A stretch of DNA of 64,000 nt from positions 213,090-277,089 of the forward strand of contig NZ_LMHC01000022.1 of assembly GCF_001427665.1 (NCBI RefSeq). Reading direction: 5' to 3'. A model generated the notes under the pieces. It made no database searches and had not been told where the DNA came from. It saw nothing but the letters and a program-made list of their open reading frames with translations. Source of the stretch: Caulobacter sp. Root655. Lineage in GTDB: Bacteria; Pseudomonadota; Alphaproteobacteria; Caulobacterales; Caulobacteraceae. Both the position numbers and the translations under genes were made by a program. Positions 1 to 9,111 of the stretch are shown here, in pieces; within the stretch, counting starts at the first letter, position 1; every line of letters starts with the position of its first letter.

Positions 1-541
1 ACGGCTGGACCATCGGCTTCTGGAACGCCTCGAACCGGTTGGTGTAGACCGCGTACGGACCGCTGGCGCGGATGGCGCAATCCAGCTGACCGCGCCCCTT
101 GGTCAGGGTCAGCGGCAGCGGGAACGTGCGGTAGGTAAAGCGGCCGGCGAAGGGCGGCGCCTGGGTTCCGATGTCGAGAATCTCGACGTCGCCCAGGTGG
201 CGATAGCCGACCTGTTTGCCGTCGCAGAACAGGGTCAGTTTGTTGTCGTTGGCGTCCCCGCCCCAGAGCCGCACCGAAGCATAGTTCTGGACCGCCGGAT
301 CGACCGTGAGCCTGAACGTCAGGTCGCCGCTGAAACGCGCGCCGGGCGAGGCCGGCGGCAACCGTCGCGCCGCCGCGCCCAGACCGCCGGTCACCCGCTC
401 GGAGGCCTTGGCGTCCACGCCGTGCCGGGCTTCGGACGACAGATCCCCGAACACGATCTTGTCGATCAGCGGCGTGGCCGCGTGGCCCTGCGAAGCGACC
501 ACCAGCGCGCTGGCCGCGAGGATCAACCCATACTTGGTCAT
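1..541 (-). CDS. Secreted protein of unknown function, C-terminus beyond window edge
   Basis: Open frame reading leftwards off the window; about 180 residues are visible. The start at 541 gives a Sec-type signal peptide (MTKYGLILAASALVVASQ, likely cleaved after GHA). The mature part, with the segments SGDLTFRLTVDP, ASVRLWGGDAND and GKQVGYRHLGDVEILD, reads like alternating beta strands of a jelly-roll or carbohydrate-binding module. I do not recognise a family with certainty. It lies 94 nt downstream of the TonB-dependent receptor on the same strand, so the two are probably co-transcribed and it may act on the sugar that the receptor imports. Only the N-terminus is visible, so a catalytic domain could follow. 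Confidence 0.6.
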   Translation of the reverse strand, partial: MTKYGLILAASALVVASQGHAATPLIDKIVFGDLSSEARHGVDAKASERVTGGLGAAARRLPPASPGARFSGDLTFRLTVDPAVQNYASVRLWGGDANDNKLTLFCDGKQVGYRHLGDVEILDIGTQAPPFAGRFTYRTFPLPLTLTKGRGQLDCAIRASGPYAVYTNRFEAFQKPMVQP

Positions 542-635
542 GCCGGCCGCCCGTTGGTGGGTGTTGGTGGCGAACTGGGGAGGCGAGGGATCGATCGCCC
601 CTCGCCTCTCCAGCCGACGTCCTGGACGCCGGGTC

Positions 636-3539
636 CTAGAATTCCCGCCGGACGGTCAGCCAGACCGACCGCGGCGCGTTGCGCTTGAGCAGGAAGCCCG
701 ACTCCGGCAGTTGCGCGACCACGTCATAGATCTGGACGTTGCTCGGCAGGTTGGTGCTGATCATCGGGTCGTAGGCCGAGATATACTGTTTGTCGAAGAA
801 GTTGCGGACGTCGAGCGTCATCTTGGTCTTGGCCAGACCTTCGTACTGCACCGACACATCGACATTGTCCTGCTTGGGCAGGAAACGCTGATCCAGCGAG
901 TTGGTATTGAGCTTGCGCTCGTCCATCCAGCGGTGGCGGACGTTGAAACGGAAGTCCTTCCAGCGGTACGAGACGGTGTTGCTGATCGTCCATTTCGGCG
1001 AGCGCGCCAGAAGCCCCGCGTCCACGCGCAGGACATCGTCCGATACGCCCAGGCCGTTGGCCCCGGTATTGAGCCAGTTATAGGCCTCGGTCGTCTTGCC
1101 GTTCAGGTAGGTGACCGACGGCGACCACTCCAGGTTCCGCGTGATACGCCACTTGGCCCAGCCCTCGAGGCCGCGCGTGAAGTACTTGTTGAAGTTCTCC
1201 GGCAGCAGGTAGGTCGAGACATTGTCGGTATCGACCGCCGTCGGATAATCGTTCACGGCGAAGTTCTGATAGAAGTAGGTGATCTGACCATTGAACTTGC
1301 GGTCGCCGAACGTGTAGGCGACCTCATGGCCCTTGATGAAGGCCGTCGGGCCCAGCGGTCGCACCAGCGTCGCCGCCGTCGAGTAGCGGTTGACGACCCC
1401 CGACGAGGGCTGCTTGGCGTCAGTATAGCGGTAGTAGATCTTGTGCTTGTCGTTGAAATTGTAGCCGATCGCGACGCTGTAATCGACGAGGCCCAAGTCC
1501 TTGTCGGCGCGGATGATCTTCGACGCCGTCTGGGTCATGTAGATGTTGTCGTAGACGGTCAGCGGATCGCCATCGAGCCCGCCGTTGGTCAGGGACGCGG
1601 CGCCGGCGTTGCGCGTATCCCAGGTCTCGGAATAGGTCTTGGCGTTGAAGTGCTGGTACTTGATGCTGCCGTTGAAGTCGAACTTGCCCGGCGACCAGCT
1701 GAAGCCGGCATAGGGCGAGGTCTCCAGGATCGTCGCGCGCTGCGACACCGTGGTGAACAGGCCGCTGCCATAGGCGCCCCAGCCGCCGGCGTCGGTCAGT
1801 TGGTAGGCCGTGCCCGTGTTGGTGACGTATCGGGCGTTGAGGTTCTGCACCTGACCATCGGCCCAGGCTGACACGCCCAAGCCGTTGGCCCAGTTGTCGT
1901 TGGCCTGCTCGGACCGGGCGACATAGAGGCCGACGTTCAGGCTGTAGTTGTCGCCGTGATAGCTGGTCGTGAAGTTGCCCATGAAGTCCTTCGACTCCCG
2001 GGCGTTGTCCTCGGCCCGCGTCAGCAGCACCAGGTCCTGCGAGCTTGATCCGGTCGGCACGACACCGGAATTGAAGCCGCCACCCGTGCTGGGGATGGTG
2101 GCGGTCACCAGGCCGCCACGCATGTCGATGTCGCGGTTGGGCAAGGTGTTGGCCACGATGCACAGGCTGTTGGTCTGGAACGTGGCGGCCGTGACTCGCG
2201 GACAGGCCACGCCGGTGCGGTAGTTGGTTCCAAGCTGCGAGCCGTTCACGTTGTTGGCGACGCGGGCGACCAGCTGCCCGGCCGCATTGGTGAACTCGTA
2301 ATAGCCCGGCGTGCGGTCCAGGTTGTTGATGTTCAGCCCGAAGCGCTCGCGCGTCGCGGCCGCCGAGCCGAGCGACGCCAGGCTCTGAGGCTTGTAGGAC
2401 TGCCCGCGATAGGTGGACTTCTGCGCGCGGACCGCGCCGGTGAAGCTCCACGGATCATCGGTGTCGTGACGCCAGCTGAGCGAGATGGCGTCCTGCTTGT
2501 AGCGGTAGCCGTCGGACGGATCGAGCGAGTGGCTGCCCGGCTTGAAGTAGTTGGGAACGGTCTGCTGTCCGCCGTTCATGAACAGGTTCACGTCGCGGCC
2601 AAAGCCCGGGATCTCTTCGGGGTTCTGGTAGCCGTAGGTCGGCTGCTGGAAGGTCGTCAGTTCGGCGTTGGTGTCGTCCAGGTGCTTGAGGATCACATTG
2701 AAGGAGCCCGAGCCGCCGGCGCCCGTGTACTCCTTGTACGCGTTCACCTTGAACTGGCCGCCGTGGTTCAGGTCGTAGCCGGGGTTCACCTGGCCGTTGG
2801 AGCGGCGATAGAACCCGCTGAGCCCGATGCCGGCGTCGCCGGCCTTGTTGACCCAGCCATAGGCCCCATCGACCTGCTTCCACGACAGGTGAAGGTCTTC
2901 GCCCTCGAAGCCAAGGCGGGTCTGGATGACCCCACCCGGTTTCACCGCGCCCGTGATGTAGTTGAAGGTGGCGCCCACCGAGGTTGTCACGCCGGTCGCC
3001 GACGAGCCGCCGCGCACCGACTCCACCCGGCTGGTGGAAATGTCGGCGCGGTAGAAATAGCCGTCCTGGAAGCCGCTGAACTTGAACGGCACGACCGGCA
3101 GGCCGTCTTCCAGGATCGTCGTCCAGAAATAGCCCGAGGTGTTGGACCCCGTGCCGATGGTCATGCCGCGGGTGAAGACCTCGTTGCGCGCCACGCCGTC
3201 ATTGGACTCGACGACCACGCCGGGCATGTCACGCAGCATGTCGTCGGCGCTGATCGGCGTGAACTTGGACATGTCGTCTTCGGACAGGATAGAGAACGAG
3301 ACGTTCGCCTTCTTGGCTTGCGTCCCGGCCATGACCCCCGTGACGATGATGGTGTCGACGGCGTTGACCTCCGTCTTGGCCGACGTCGGGGTCTGCGCGG
3401 CGGGCCGACCGGCCGCGGGCGCTGACTGTGCGTGCGCCGGGCTTGCGGAGAGCGCGCAGGCGCCGGCCGCGACAACCAGCGCCATGTGAGAAACTCGCAG
3501 AGCGCGGCGACCAGCGCACGCGGGGCTATGACGACCCAT
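636..3539 (-). CDS. TonB-dependent receptor (probable carbohydrate transporter)
   Basis: Outer-membrane 22-strand receptor of 967 residues. The N-terminus has a long signal peptide ending near SPAHAQ, then a TonB-box-like segment (VDTIIVTGVMAG) at about residues 60-72. A plug domain follows (DDMLRDMPGVVVESNDG, FTRGMTIG) and then a beta-barrel ending in a terminal aromatic residue (TVRREF), as BAM substrates do. The start at 3539 is preceded by a strong GAGGGAGGG ribosome binding site, so the long N-terminus is probably real. A perfect LacI-type palindrome lies about 80 bp upstream and a secreted protein gene follows downstream. This favours a sugar or oligosaccharide substrate over iron. The exact substrate cannot be read from the sequence. 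Confidence 0.9.
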   Translation of the reverse strand: MGRHSPACAGRRALRVSHMALVVAAGACALSASPAHAQSAPAAGRPAAQTPTSAKTEVNAVDTIIVTGVMAGTQAKKANVSFSILSEDDMSKFTPISADDMLRDMPGVVVESNDGVARNEVFTRGMTIGTGSNTSGYFWTTILEDGLPVVPFKFSGFQDGYFYRADISTSRVESVRGGSSATGVTTSVGATFNYITGAVKPGGVIQTRLGFEGEDLHLSWKQVDGAYGWVNKAGDAGIGLSGFYRRSNGQVNPGYDLNHGGQFKVNAYKEYTGAGGSGSFNVILKHLDDTNAELTTFQQPTYGYQNPEEIPGFGRDVNLFMNGGQQTVPNYFKPGSHSLDPSDGYRYKQDAISLSWRHDTDDPWSFTGAVRAQKSTYRGQSYKPQSLASLGSAAATRERFGLNINNLDRTPGYYEFTNAAGQLVARVANNVNGSQLGTNYRTGVACPRVTAATFQTNSLCIVANTLPNRDIDMRGGLVTATIPSTGGGFNSGVVPTGSSSQDLVLLTRAEDNARESKDFMGNFTTSYHGDNYSLNVGLYVARSEQANDNWANGLGVSAWADGQVQNLNARYVTNTGTAYQLTDAGGWGAYGSGLFTTVSQRATILETSPYAGFSWSPGKFDFNGSIKYQHFNAKTYSETWDTRNAGAASLTNGGLDGDPLTVYDNIYMTQTASKIIRADKDLGLVDYSVAIGYNFNDKHKIYYRYTDAKQPSSGVVNRYSTAATLVRPLGPTAFIKGHEVAYTFGDRKFNGQITYFYQNFAVNDYPTAVDTDNVSTYLLPENFNKYFTRGLEGWAKWRITRNLEWSPSVTYLNGKTTEAYNWLNTGANGLGVSDDVLRVDAGLLARSPKWTISNTVSYRWKDFRFNVRHRWMDERKLNTNSLDQRFLPKQDNVDVSVQYEGLAKTKMTLDVRNFFDKQYISAYDPMISTNLPSNVQIYDVVAQLPESGFLLKRNAPRSVWLTVRREF

Positions 3540-4004
3540 TTTATCCCTCCCTCAGGACGCTTGACCGTCCTACTTGTTGATTGTCGAGCCGAAGGCATCG
3601 TCACGAACCCGCTCAATTGTTATCGATAACAGCGTCATTCTTTAGCTGTCAACGGTGTTTCGGGCGACCGGGAAAGCTCCAAGCATGCCGGCGGATCGGG
3701 CGAGTCCGAACAGGGCGCGGAATCCAGACCTCGCCATTTGATATCGATCTCAGTGACACCCGGAGTTTTCGGCCAAGCGCCAACGGCTGCCCGGAGCCGT
3801 CGGTCGACTCTGAGCATTCGCGGCGGCTGACCACCCCGCCCTGCTGATCCGGAGGTCCGAAGGGCTGGCCGAGTCGCGCCAACAGCGGACTCTGGGACCG
3901 CTCCGGAAACATGACATTCAGGTGCTGACGCTGGTGGCGTGTCGCCTGCGACGGTTGTCACAGTCCGTTGCTATCCTACCGATCGCCAAAGGTCTGAGTG
4001 ATCA
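3540..4004. other. Divergent intergenic region between the TonB-dependent receptor and the LysR gene
   Basis: 465 bases without a convincing gene. It holds the ribosome binding site of the minus-strand receptor and the palindromic operator at 3618-3631. The remaining 350 bases up to the LysR start show no recognisable repeat, RNA or conserved open frame. Confidence 0.6.
3618..3631. promoter_or_regulatory. LacI-family-type operator (14-bp perfect palindrome)
   Basis: TGTTATCGATAACA is its own reverse complement and has the central CG pair typical of LacI-family operators. It lies about 79 bp upstream of the receptor start, where it could block or overlap the promoter. No LacI-family gene is in the window, so the regulator is either outside it or unlinked. 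That LacI proteins control TonB-dependent receptor operons for sugars is known for Caulobacter relatives; the assignment here is inference. Confidence 0.6.
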
Positions 4005-4982
4005 ATGCAACGCCGGCTTCCGCCCCTTGAAAACATCCAGGCGTTCATCGAGGCGGCGCGGGGGCCAAACTTTCGCGCCGCCGCCGAGCGCTGCGCCATC
4101 AGCCCCGCCGCCTTCTCGCGACGCCTTCAGGCTCTGGCGTCACAGTTCGATCGGGTCCTGTTCGAACGCACCTCCGACGGGTTGCGGCTGACCGAGGCGG
4201 GCGCGCGTTGCCTGCGCGAGCTTGAGCCGGCCTATCTGGAGCTGCGCCGGGCCGCCCGTGCCGCCGTGGGCGACGATGTCGAGCAAACCGAAGTCCGCCT
4301 GTCGTTGTCGCACTCGCTGGCCGTGGGCTGGCTGATCCCGCGCCTGGGCGATCTTGGCGCCGTCGCGCCGGACATCCGGCTGTCGTTCGACACCATTCGC
4401 GATGACTCGGCCCTGCGGCGCGGCGCGGTCGATCTCGCGGTCTGCTTCAGCGACACCGACTTCTCAGGCCTAACGTCGCGGGCGCTGATCACCGTCTCGG
4501 GCACGCCGGTCGCCTCGCCTCAGGTCGCGGCGCGCTTTCGCGCCAATCCCGACCTGTCGGCCTTTCCGCGCCTCGCCGTCAGCGTTCCACTCAATATCTG
4601 GGACTGGTGGACGGATCAGGCCGGCTTGACCCGCTTGGCCGCGACGACGCGCTTCGACGTCATGCAGGCCGCCTACGAAGCGGCGGCGCAGGGAATGGGC
4701 GTCGTGCTTGGCGCCCTGCCCACCGTACAGCCCTATCTCGACGACGGCAGGCTGGTCGAACTAGGTCTTCCCTGGTTGAAATATCCGGGGGAATACCGCC
4801 TGGCCGCCACCAGCGCCGGACGCCGTCGTCGGTCCGTCGCCACGGTCTGGTCTTGGCTGGAAACCCAGGCGGCGAACACGCCGACCGCCTATTTCGGCAA
4901 GGCCTCGCGCAGCAGGTCCGATAACCTGTACCCCGCGATCGCGGCCCGGTCCTCCGCCAGGGTCGCCGCCCCTTCGGCATAG
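4005..4982 (+). CDS. LysR-family transcriptional regulator
   Basis: 325 residues, the usual LysR length. The N-terminal winged helix-turn-helix covers about residues 5-64 (LENIQAFIEAARGPNFRAAA, ISPAAFSRRLQALASQ, LFERTSDGLRLTEAG). The substrate-binding domain covers about residues 90-290 and contains the segments DIRLSFDTI, GAVDLAVCFSD and AAYEAAAQGMGVVLG. Its layout resembles the GcvA-like LysR subgroup. The 3' end overlaps the convergent S1/P1 nuclease gene by 94 nt, so the last 30 residues are doubly coding and may be poorly conserved. The target is unknown; candidates are the flanking receptor operons. Confidence 0.88.
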   Translation: MQRRLPPLENIQAFIEAARGPNFRAAAERCAISPAAFSRRLQALASQFDRVLFERTSDGLRLTEAGARCLRELEPAYLELRRAARAAVGDDVEQTEVRLSLSHSLAVGWLIPRLGDLGAVAPDIRLSFDTIRDDSALRRGAVDLAVCFSDTDFSGLTSRALITVSGTPVASPQVAARFRANPDLSAFPRLAVSVPLNIWDWWTDQAGLTRLAATTRFDVMQAAYEAAAQGMGVVLGALPTVQPYLDDGRLVELGLPWLKYPGEYRLAATSAGRRRRSVATVWSWLETQAANTPTAYFGKASRSRSDNLYPAIAARSSARVAAPSA

Positions 4983-5830
4983 GCCGGCGGCAGCGCCTTG
5001 GCCTGGTTCGCCGACAGACCGCCGACCGGCCCAGAGGCATAGACGACGGATGCGGCGAGGGCCCGGCTTTCCTCGGCCCAGGCGGAATAGTCGGCCGCCA
5101 CGGCCCGGCGGCCGCCGGGCGAGGCCGTAGGTCGGGGACGTCGTCGCTCTAGCTCTGTCGCGCGCGCCCGCACCGAGGCGACATCGCCCGAGCGGTGGAT
5201 GCTGTCATCCCAGAACCAGTGCAGGGTTTCGGAGCGCCCCGTCAGCGGGTCGATGACGAACTGCAGGCTGCCGGCCTTGTCCCCTTCCGGATATCGCGCG
5301 GAAAACAGCTGCGCCGTGTGCAGCGGCTGGTGAACGTCTCCCGCCAGATGCATGACCCAACACAGGGCGACGGCGCGCTGGGCGGGCGTGGCGGCGAGAT
5401 TGGCCACGATCCGCGCGTTCAGGGCGAAGGCCTCGACGCCGTCCATGGCGACGCGATCGTCGGGCAAGACCGCGGGCGGGTCGCCCGCCCAGACGACGGG
5501 CTTCATCTCAAGATGCCAACTGGGTTGGTCATAGCCGGTCAGGCGCGCGTCGTCGGGCCAGCGCGCGCACTCCATCATCAGCCTGAGCGCCCGCTCTCGC
5601 CCCTCGCTACGATCCTCGGCGACCTCGAACGGCCCTCGGTCCGGATGGCTGTCCAGCAACGCGACCACACGGTCCACGATCGCCGGATCGCTCGCTTCCA
5701 GATCGTCGAAGGCGATCGCGGCGATGACCATGTGCCCGGGTCGGGTCCAGGCCGCCGCCGGAGCCGCGCCGAGCGACCAGGCCGCCAACAGCGCCAGCCC
5801 CGCTCCGCTGAAGCGTCTGGAGGCGCGCAT
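4889..5830 (-). CDS. S1/P1-type secreted nuclease
   Basis: Zinc-dependent single-strand nuclease of 313 residues, exported by a Sec signal peptide. Cleavage after APAAA would leave Trp as the first mature residue (WTRPGH), which is diagnostic because the family uses the N-terminal Trp backbone plus the following His to bind zinc. Further metal-ligand segments are visible: CWVMHLAGDVHQPLHTA and LHWFWDDSIH. The start ATG at 5830 shares its A with the receptor stop codon (TGATG), so the two genes are translationally coupled. Periplasmic or secreted degradation of nucleic acid feeding a TonB-dependent receptor fits. The 3' end overlaps the convergent LysR gene by 94 nt. Confidence 0.88.
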   Translation of the reverse strand: MRASRRFSGAGLALLAAWSLGAAPAAAWTRPGHMVIAAIAFDDLEASDPAIVDRVVALLDSHPDRGPFEVAEDRSEGRERALRLMMECARWPDDARLTGYDQPSWHLEMKPVVWAGDPPAVLPDDRVAMDGVEAFALNARIVANLAATPAQRAVALCWVMHLAGDVHQPLHTAQLFSARYPEGDKAGSLQFVIDPLTGRSETLHWFWDDSIHRSGDVASVRARATELERRRPRPTASPGGRRAVAADYSAWAEESRALAASVVYASGPVGGLSANQAKALPPAYAEGAATLAEDRAAIAGYRLSDLLREALPK

Positions 5831-8127
5831 CAGAAGCTGGCCCCGAGACGGATGAAATATTCCCGGCCATCGACGCCAACGCCGCCCGCCTCGGTATAGG
5901 GTCGGCCATCGGTCTGCCCCCGCACGCGATCGGGATAGGCGTCGGTGACGTTCAGCGCGCCGATCTGCACGCGCATCCGCTCGGTCACCCGATAGGCCAA
6001 GGTCAGATCCAGCGTGGCGTCGGAACCAAACACCTGGATCGGGCCGACCGGGGCGGCCTTGTAGCGTCCGAACCGCGCCGCGTCGGCTGTCAGGCTCCAA
6101 CGGCCGACCCGCAGATCCGCCGAAAGCGTCAGCTTGTTGCGAGGTTCGGCGTCGGTCAGCGTGTTGAGCGACGAGGCCGCCAGGAGCGGCAGGGTCGGGA
6201 CCGTCGGATTGCTGCGCGGGTTGCGCGGATCGGTGTCGAACGCGGCGTAGCCGACGGTCAGGTTCAACCGCCCGTCATCGCCGATCCGGGTGCGCCAGTT
6301 TCCGGTCGCCTCGAAGCCCTGGGTCTTGGTGTCGATGGCGTTGGTGAAGAACCGCGCCTGGCTGGCGTTGGTGATGCCGGCGCGCTGCAGGATGGCCGTC
6401 ACGGCTGGGCCAGATAGGGATTCGCTGAGCGCGATGCGATCCTCGATCTCGATCCTGAAGGCGTCCAGGCTGAAGGTCAGACCGTCACGTGGCATCAGCA
6501 CGACACCGCCTGAATAGTGTTTGGAGGTTTCCGGACGCAGGTCGCTGGCCCCCAAGGCGCGCGCGACCGGATCGGTGACCGCGAAGGTGCCGATATTGAC
6601 CAACGCGCCAGCGCTCAACTGGCTGGTGACCGTCGAGAAATACTGCTGCTGCAGCGACGGCGCCCGGAAGCCGCTGCTGACCGTCGTCCGCGCCGCCAGC
6701 CAAGGCGTGGCGCGCCAGAACACCGAGGCTTTGCCCGTCGCCTTGCGGCCGAAGTCGCTATAGTCCTCGGCGCGCGCGGCGACCCCGATGTCCAATCCCT
6801 TGACGGGGCTGATCTCGGCGTCGACGAAGGCGCTGAAGGCGTTGCGATCCACGTCGATCGGCGTCGGCGGATTGAAGCCGGGAAAGCCCTGCGCCCCGGC
6901 GCCGGTGAAAGAGGCCGGCTCGCCCGAGCGGATCTTGAAGGTCTCGTTGCGATACTCCAGGCCGAGCGCCAGGTTGGCGCCCGCCATCACCTGGTCGAAG
7001 CCGCGGCTGACCGTCAGATTGGCGAGGTTCTGGCCGTAGGTGACACCGCCGGAATTGAACCGCGTGGGGCTGGTCGCGCCGAGCGAGGTGTTGACGCTGT
7101 TGAAGACCTCGAAGTCGCCCCGGTCGTAACCCGCCGTATCGCTCAGGTCATAGCGCCAGCCCGCCATCTCGCCCCGCACGCCCAACGCGCCGCCAAGATC
7201 CAGCATGTCCAGATTGATGTTGGGCAGGAAGCCGTTCGGATAGAGCGCCGGCGCGACGCTGGGCAGACGAAACAGCGGCGTGCTGGTCGAGTCGCGCAAG
7301 GCCAGCGTACCGAAGCCATAGGCTCGCGCGCCGCCAGGCAGGGCCGCCTCGGCATTGGCCGTGAGCAACAGGTTCTGCGCGTCTGGATCGCCCGTGCGTT
7401 GGCTGATGCGGCCAACGCGCGGATCGATCTCGGCCGAATTGGTGGGCTTTCGCGTCCTGGCCTCACCGGTCACGGTGAGGAAGCCGTCGTGGCCCAGCGG
7501 CAGCCCGATCCGCCCGGTGATGACCCCCGACTGGCCGTCGCCGTCCTCGGTGACGCCGGCCGTGGCGGTTGCTTCACCGCCTCGGGCGTCGGAGCGCAGC
7601 ACGATGTTGATCACGCCGGCGATCGCGTCCGAGCCGTACTGGGCGGCGGCGCCGTCCCGCAGCACCTCGATGCGGGCGATGGCCGTCACCGGAATGGTGT
7701 TGATGTCGACCGGCACCGTGCCCCGGCCGACGCCGTTGTTGAAGTTCAGCACCGACGAGGCGTGGCGACGATGGCCGTTGACCAGGATCAGCACCTGATC
7801 CGGACCCAGCCCGCGCAGCGAGAAGCCTCGCGTGCTGCTGGACGACGGCGAGGTTTGCGAGCGCGGATAGTTGAACGACGGGGCCAGGAAGCCCAGGATC
7901 TTGCCAAGATCGGTGAAGCCCCGTTCGGCCAGCACCTCGCCGGTGAACACGTCGACCGGCGCGGCGGTCTCGGTCGCTAGGCGCCCGGGCACGCGCGATC
8001 CGACCACCAGCACTTCGTCGATGGTCGACTCCGCCGGCGCGGGCGCCGACGACTGCGCCAACGCGCCCGTCGCGCCCAATGACATCGTCAGCGCCGCACC
8101 GGCCGCCAAACCCTTGAACACCGTCAT
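5830..8127 (-). CDS. TonB-dependent receptor coupled to a nuclease gene
   Basis: 765 residues: a signal peptide (cleavage near GALAQ), a TonB-box-like VDEVLVVGSR-type stretch at about residue 38, a plug with GFTDLGKILGFLAPSFN, RGFSLRGLGPDQVLILVNG and the IEVLRDGAAAQYGSDAIAGV motif typical of the family, and a barrel ending in GASF. The compact plug and short barrel resemble the vitamin, nucleoside or small-molecule group more than the very large sugar receptors. The gene is followed with one shared base by the S1/P1 nuclease, so nucleosides, nucleotides or their metal complexes are reasonable guesses for the substrate. Confidence 0.9.
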   Translation of the reverse strand: MTVFKGLAAGAALTMSLGATGALAQSSAPAPAESTIDEVLVVGSRVPGRLATETAAPVDVFTGEVLAERGFTDLGKILGFLAPSFNYPRSQTSPSSSSTRGFSLRGLGPDQVLILVNGHRRHASSVLNFNNGVGRGTVPVDINTIPVTAIARIEVLRDGAAAQYGSDAIAGVINIVLRSDARGGEATATAGVTEDGDGQSGVITGRIGLPLGHDGFLTVTGEARTRKPTNSAEIDPRVGRISQRTGDPDAQNLLLTANAEAALPGGARAYGFGTLALRDSTSTPLFRLPSVAPALYPNGFLPNINLDMLDLGGALGVRGEMAGWRYDLSDTAGYDRGDFEVFNSVNTSLGATSPTRFNSGGVTYGQNLANLTVSRGFDQVMAGANLALGLEYRNETFKIRSGEPASFTGAGAQGFPGFNPPTPIDVDRNAFSAFVDAEISPVKGLDIGVAARAEDYSDFGRKATGKASVFWRATPWLAARTTVSSGFRAPSLQQQYFSTVTSQLSAGALVNIGTFAVTDPVARALGASDLRPETSKHYSGGVVLMPRDGLTFSLDAFRIEIEDRIALSESLSGPAVTAILQRAGITNASQARFFTNAIDTKTQGFEATGNWRTRIGDDGRLNLTVGYAAFDTDPRNPRSNPTVPTLPLLAASSLNTLTDAEPRNKLTLSADLRVGRWSLTADAARFGRYKAAPVGPIQVFGSDATLDLTLAYRVTERMRVQIGALNVTDAYPDRVRGQTDGRPYTEAGGVGVDGREYFIRLGASF

Positions 8128-8482
8128 GATCGTACTCCCCGTCTCGTGACGAGGCGTTTAGTCCGGGGCCTGGTCGCGGCGCGAACGCAAAGGCCACAAC
8201 CGCGTTGCGCGGCGCGCAATCCCAAAGGTTCCCGACCTAGTCATGGCCCTTCTTGAACCTGCCTCCACTGCAGCCGCCTAACGCCATGAACAGCGGACTC
8301 TCGCACACCTCCAGATACCGGGCGCGTAGATGCCGCGCAGCCGGCAGTGGAATGGCCGTACGCGCGGCCAGGAGGTACGCGAGAGCTGGCGCGGGGCCGG
8401 TAGACGTTGAAGGGTTTAGGCAGCGCCGGCGCACGCCTTATTGAACTGCCGCCCCGCGAGGTCGACACTCAGTTGCCTGGCG
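8128..8482. other. Intergenic region with no supported gene
   Basis: 355 bases. Several short open frames exist on both strands, but none has a good ribosome binding site or recognisable product. One minus-strand frame (8237-8434) has a protein-like C-terminal stretch (LAYLLAARTAIPLPAARHL) and could be a decayed gene tail. Nothing else is identifiable. Confidence 0.4.
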
Positions 8483-8809
8483 TCAGGTGGCTTCGGGCCC
8501 GGTTTCGCCCTCGCGCAATTCATCGGCTCCGACGAAGGATGCGCCCTCTTCGTCCAAGACCCAGGCCCCCAGAAAAGCGGTGTGGGACGGATCGATATCC
8601 TCGTCGATCAGGTCGCCATCGTAGAGGCCGACGGTGCTAAAGTCGAAGTCGAGCGACAACTGGTGGGCCATGCCCACCATTTCTTCGGCCATGCGGCGCG
8701 AATAGCCCAGGGCTTCGCTGTCGTTGGTGAAATCGTCGCTCAGTGTGCTCACCTCCACCGCATCGCTGCCGTGAGTCGCGCTGGTGGTAACGATGGTGAA
8801 GGCGGGCAT
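8483..8809 (-). CDS. Small acidic protein of unknown function
   Basis: 108 residues from the ATG at 8809 (MPAFTIVTTSATHG), which I prefer to the upstream in-frame start at 8839 because a GAGAGA ribosome binding site precedes it. The protein is rich in Asp and Glu and has no signal peptide or membrane segment. The visible segments MAEEMVGMAHQLSLDFDFS and HTAFLGAWVLDEEG do not match a family I recognise. It stands alone between a receptor operon and an ECF sigma gene. Even base use suggests it is translated, but the function is unknown. Confidence 0.55.
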   Translation of the reverse strand: MPAFTIVTTSATHGSDAVEVSTLSDDFTNDSEALGYSRRMAEEMVGMAHQLSLDFDFSTVGLYDGDLIDEDIDPSHTAFLGAWVLDEEGASFVGADELREGETGPEAT

Positions 8810-9111
8810 AGGCGTCTCTCGGAGGTCTGAAGCGCCCACCTAGACCCGTTCGTTCAAGAACAGGGCGACATTCCGCGAAAAGCCGTCCTGGTGGCCAGGG
8901 GTGAGACGGCCATCCTCTCTGCCAGAAGCGGAACCTGGGATCGTGTCAGAAAGCGGACGTTCCGCTGCATCGCCAAAGACCATCAAGCTCGGGGACGGGC
9001 GCAGCTGTCACAATTGCCGTCTAGGCAGGGTCTGAACTGAAGCGGGCCGTCTTGGCCTTCCGACGACGGACCGCTTCGCGTTAGCGCAACACTTCAGCCA
9101 GCGGACGAGGG
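8810..9111. other. Intergenic region upstream of the ECF sigma gene
   Basis: 302 bases without a supported gene. It contains a 17-base sequence at 8947-8963 that recurs exactly at 15814-15830. A promoter for the sigma/anti-sigma genes must lie here, but I could not identify its boxes reliably. Confidence 0.4.
8947..8963. repeat. 17-bp exact repeat, copy 1
   Basis: CAGAAAGCGGACGTTCC occurs here and again at 15814-15830, both times in intergenic DNA flanking the FecI-FecR-receptor-phosphatase block. The function is unknown. It may be the core of a larger decayed dispersed repeat. Confidence 0.5.

Noticed and set aside
306-1871. Long open frame antisense to the first TonB-dependent receptor, and many similar ones elsewhere
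   Set aside because: Frames opposite real high-GC genes stay open by codon bias. The product is Arg/Val-rich without domains, and the receptor on the other strand is certain.
8253-8444. Short plus-strand open frame between the receptor and the 108-residue gene
   Set aside because: Arg-rich, no ribosome binding site, and competing frames on the other strand are equally open.
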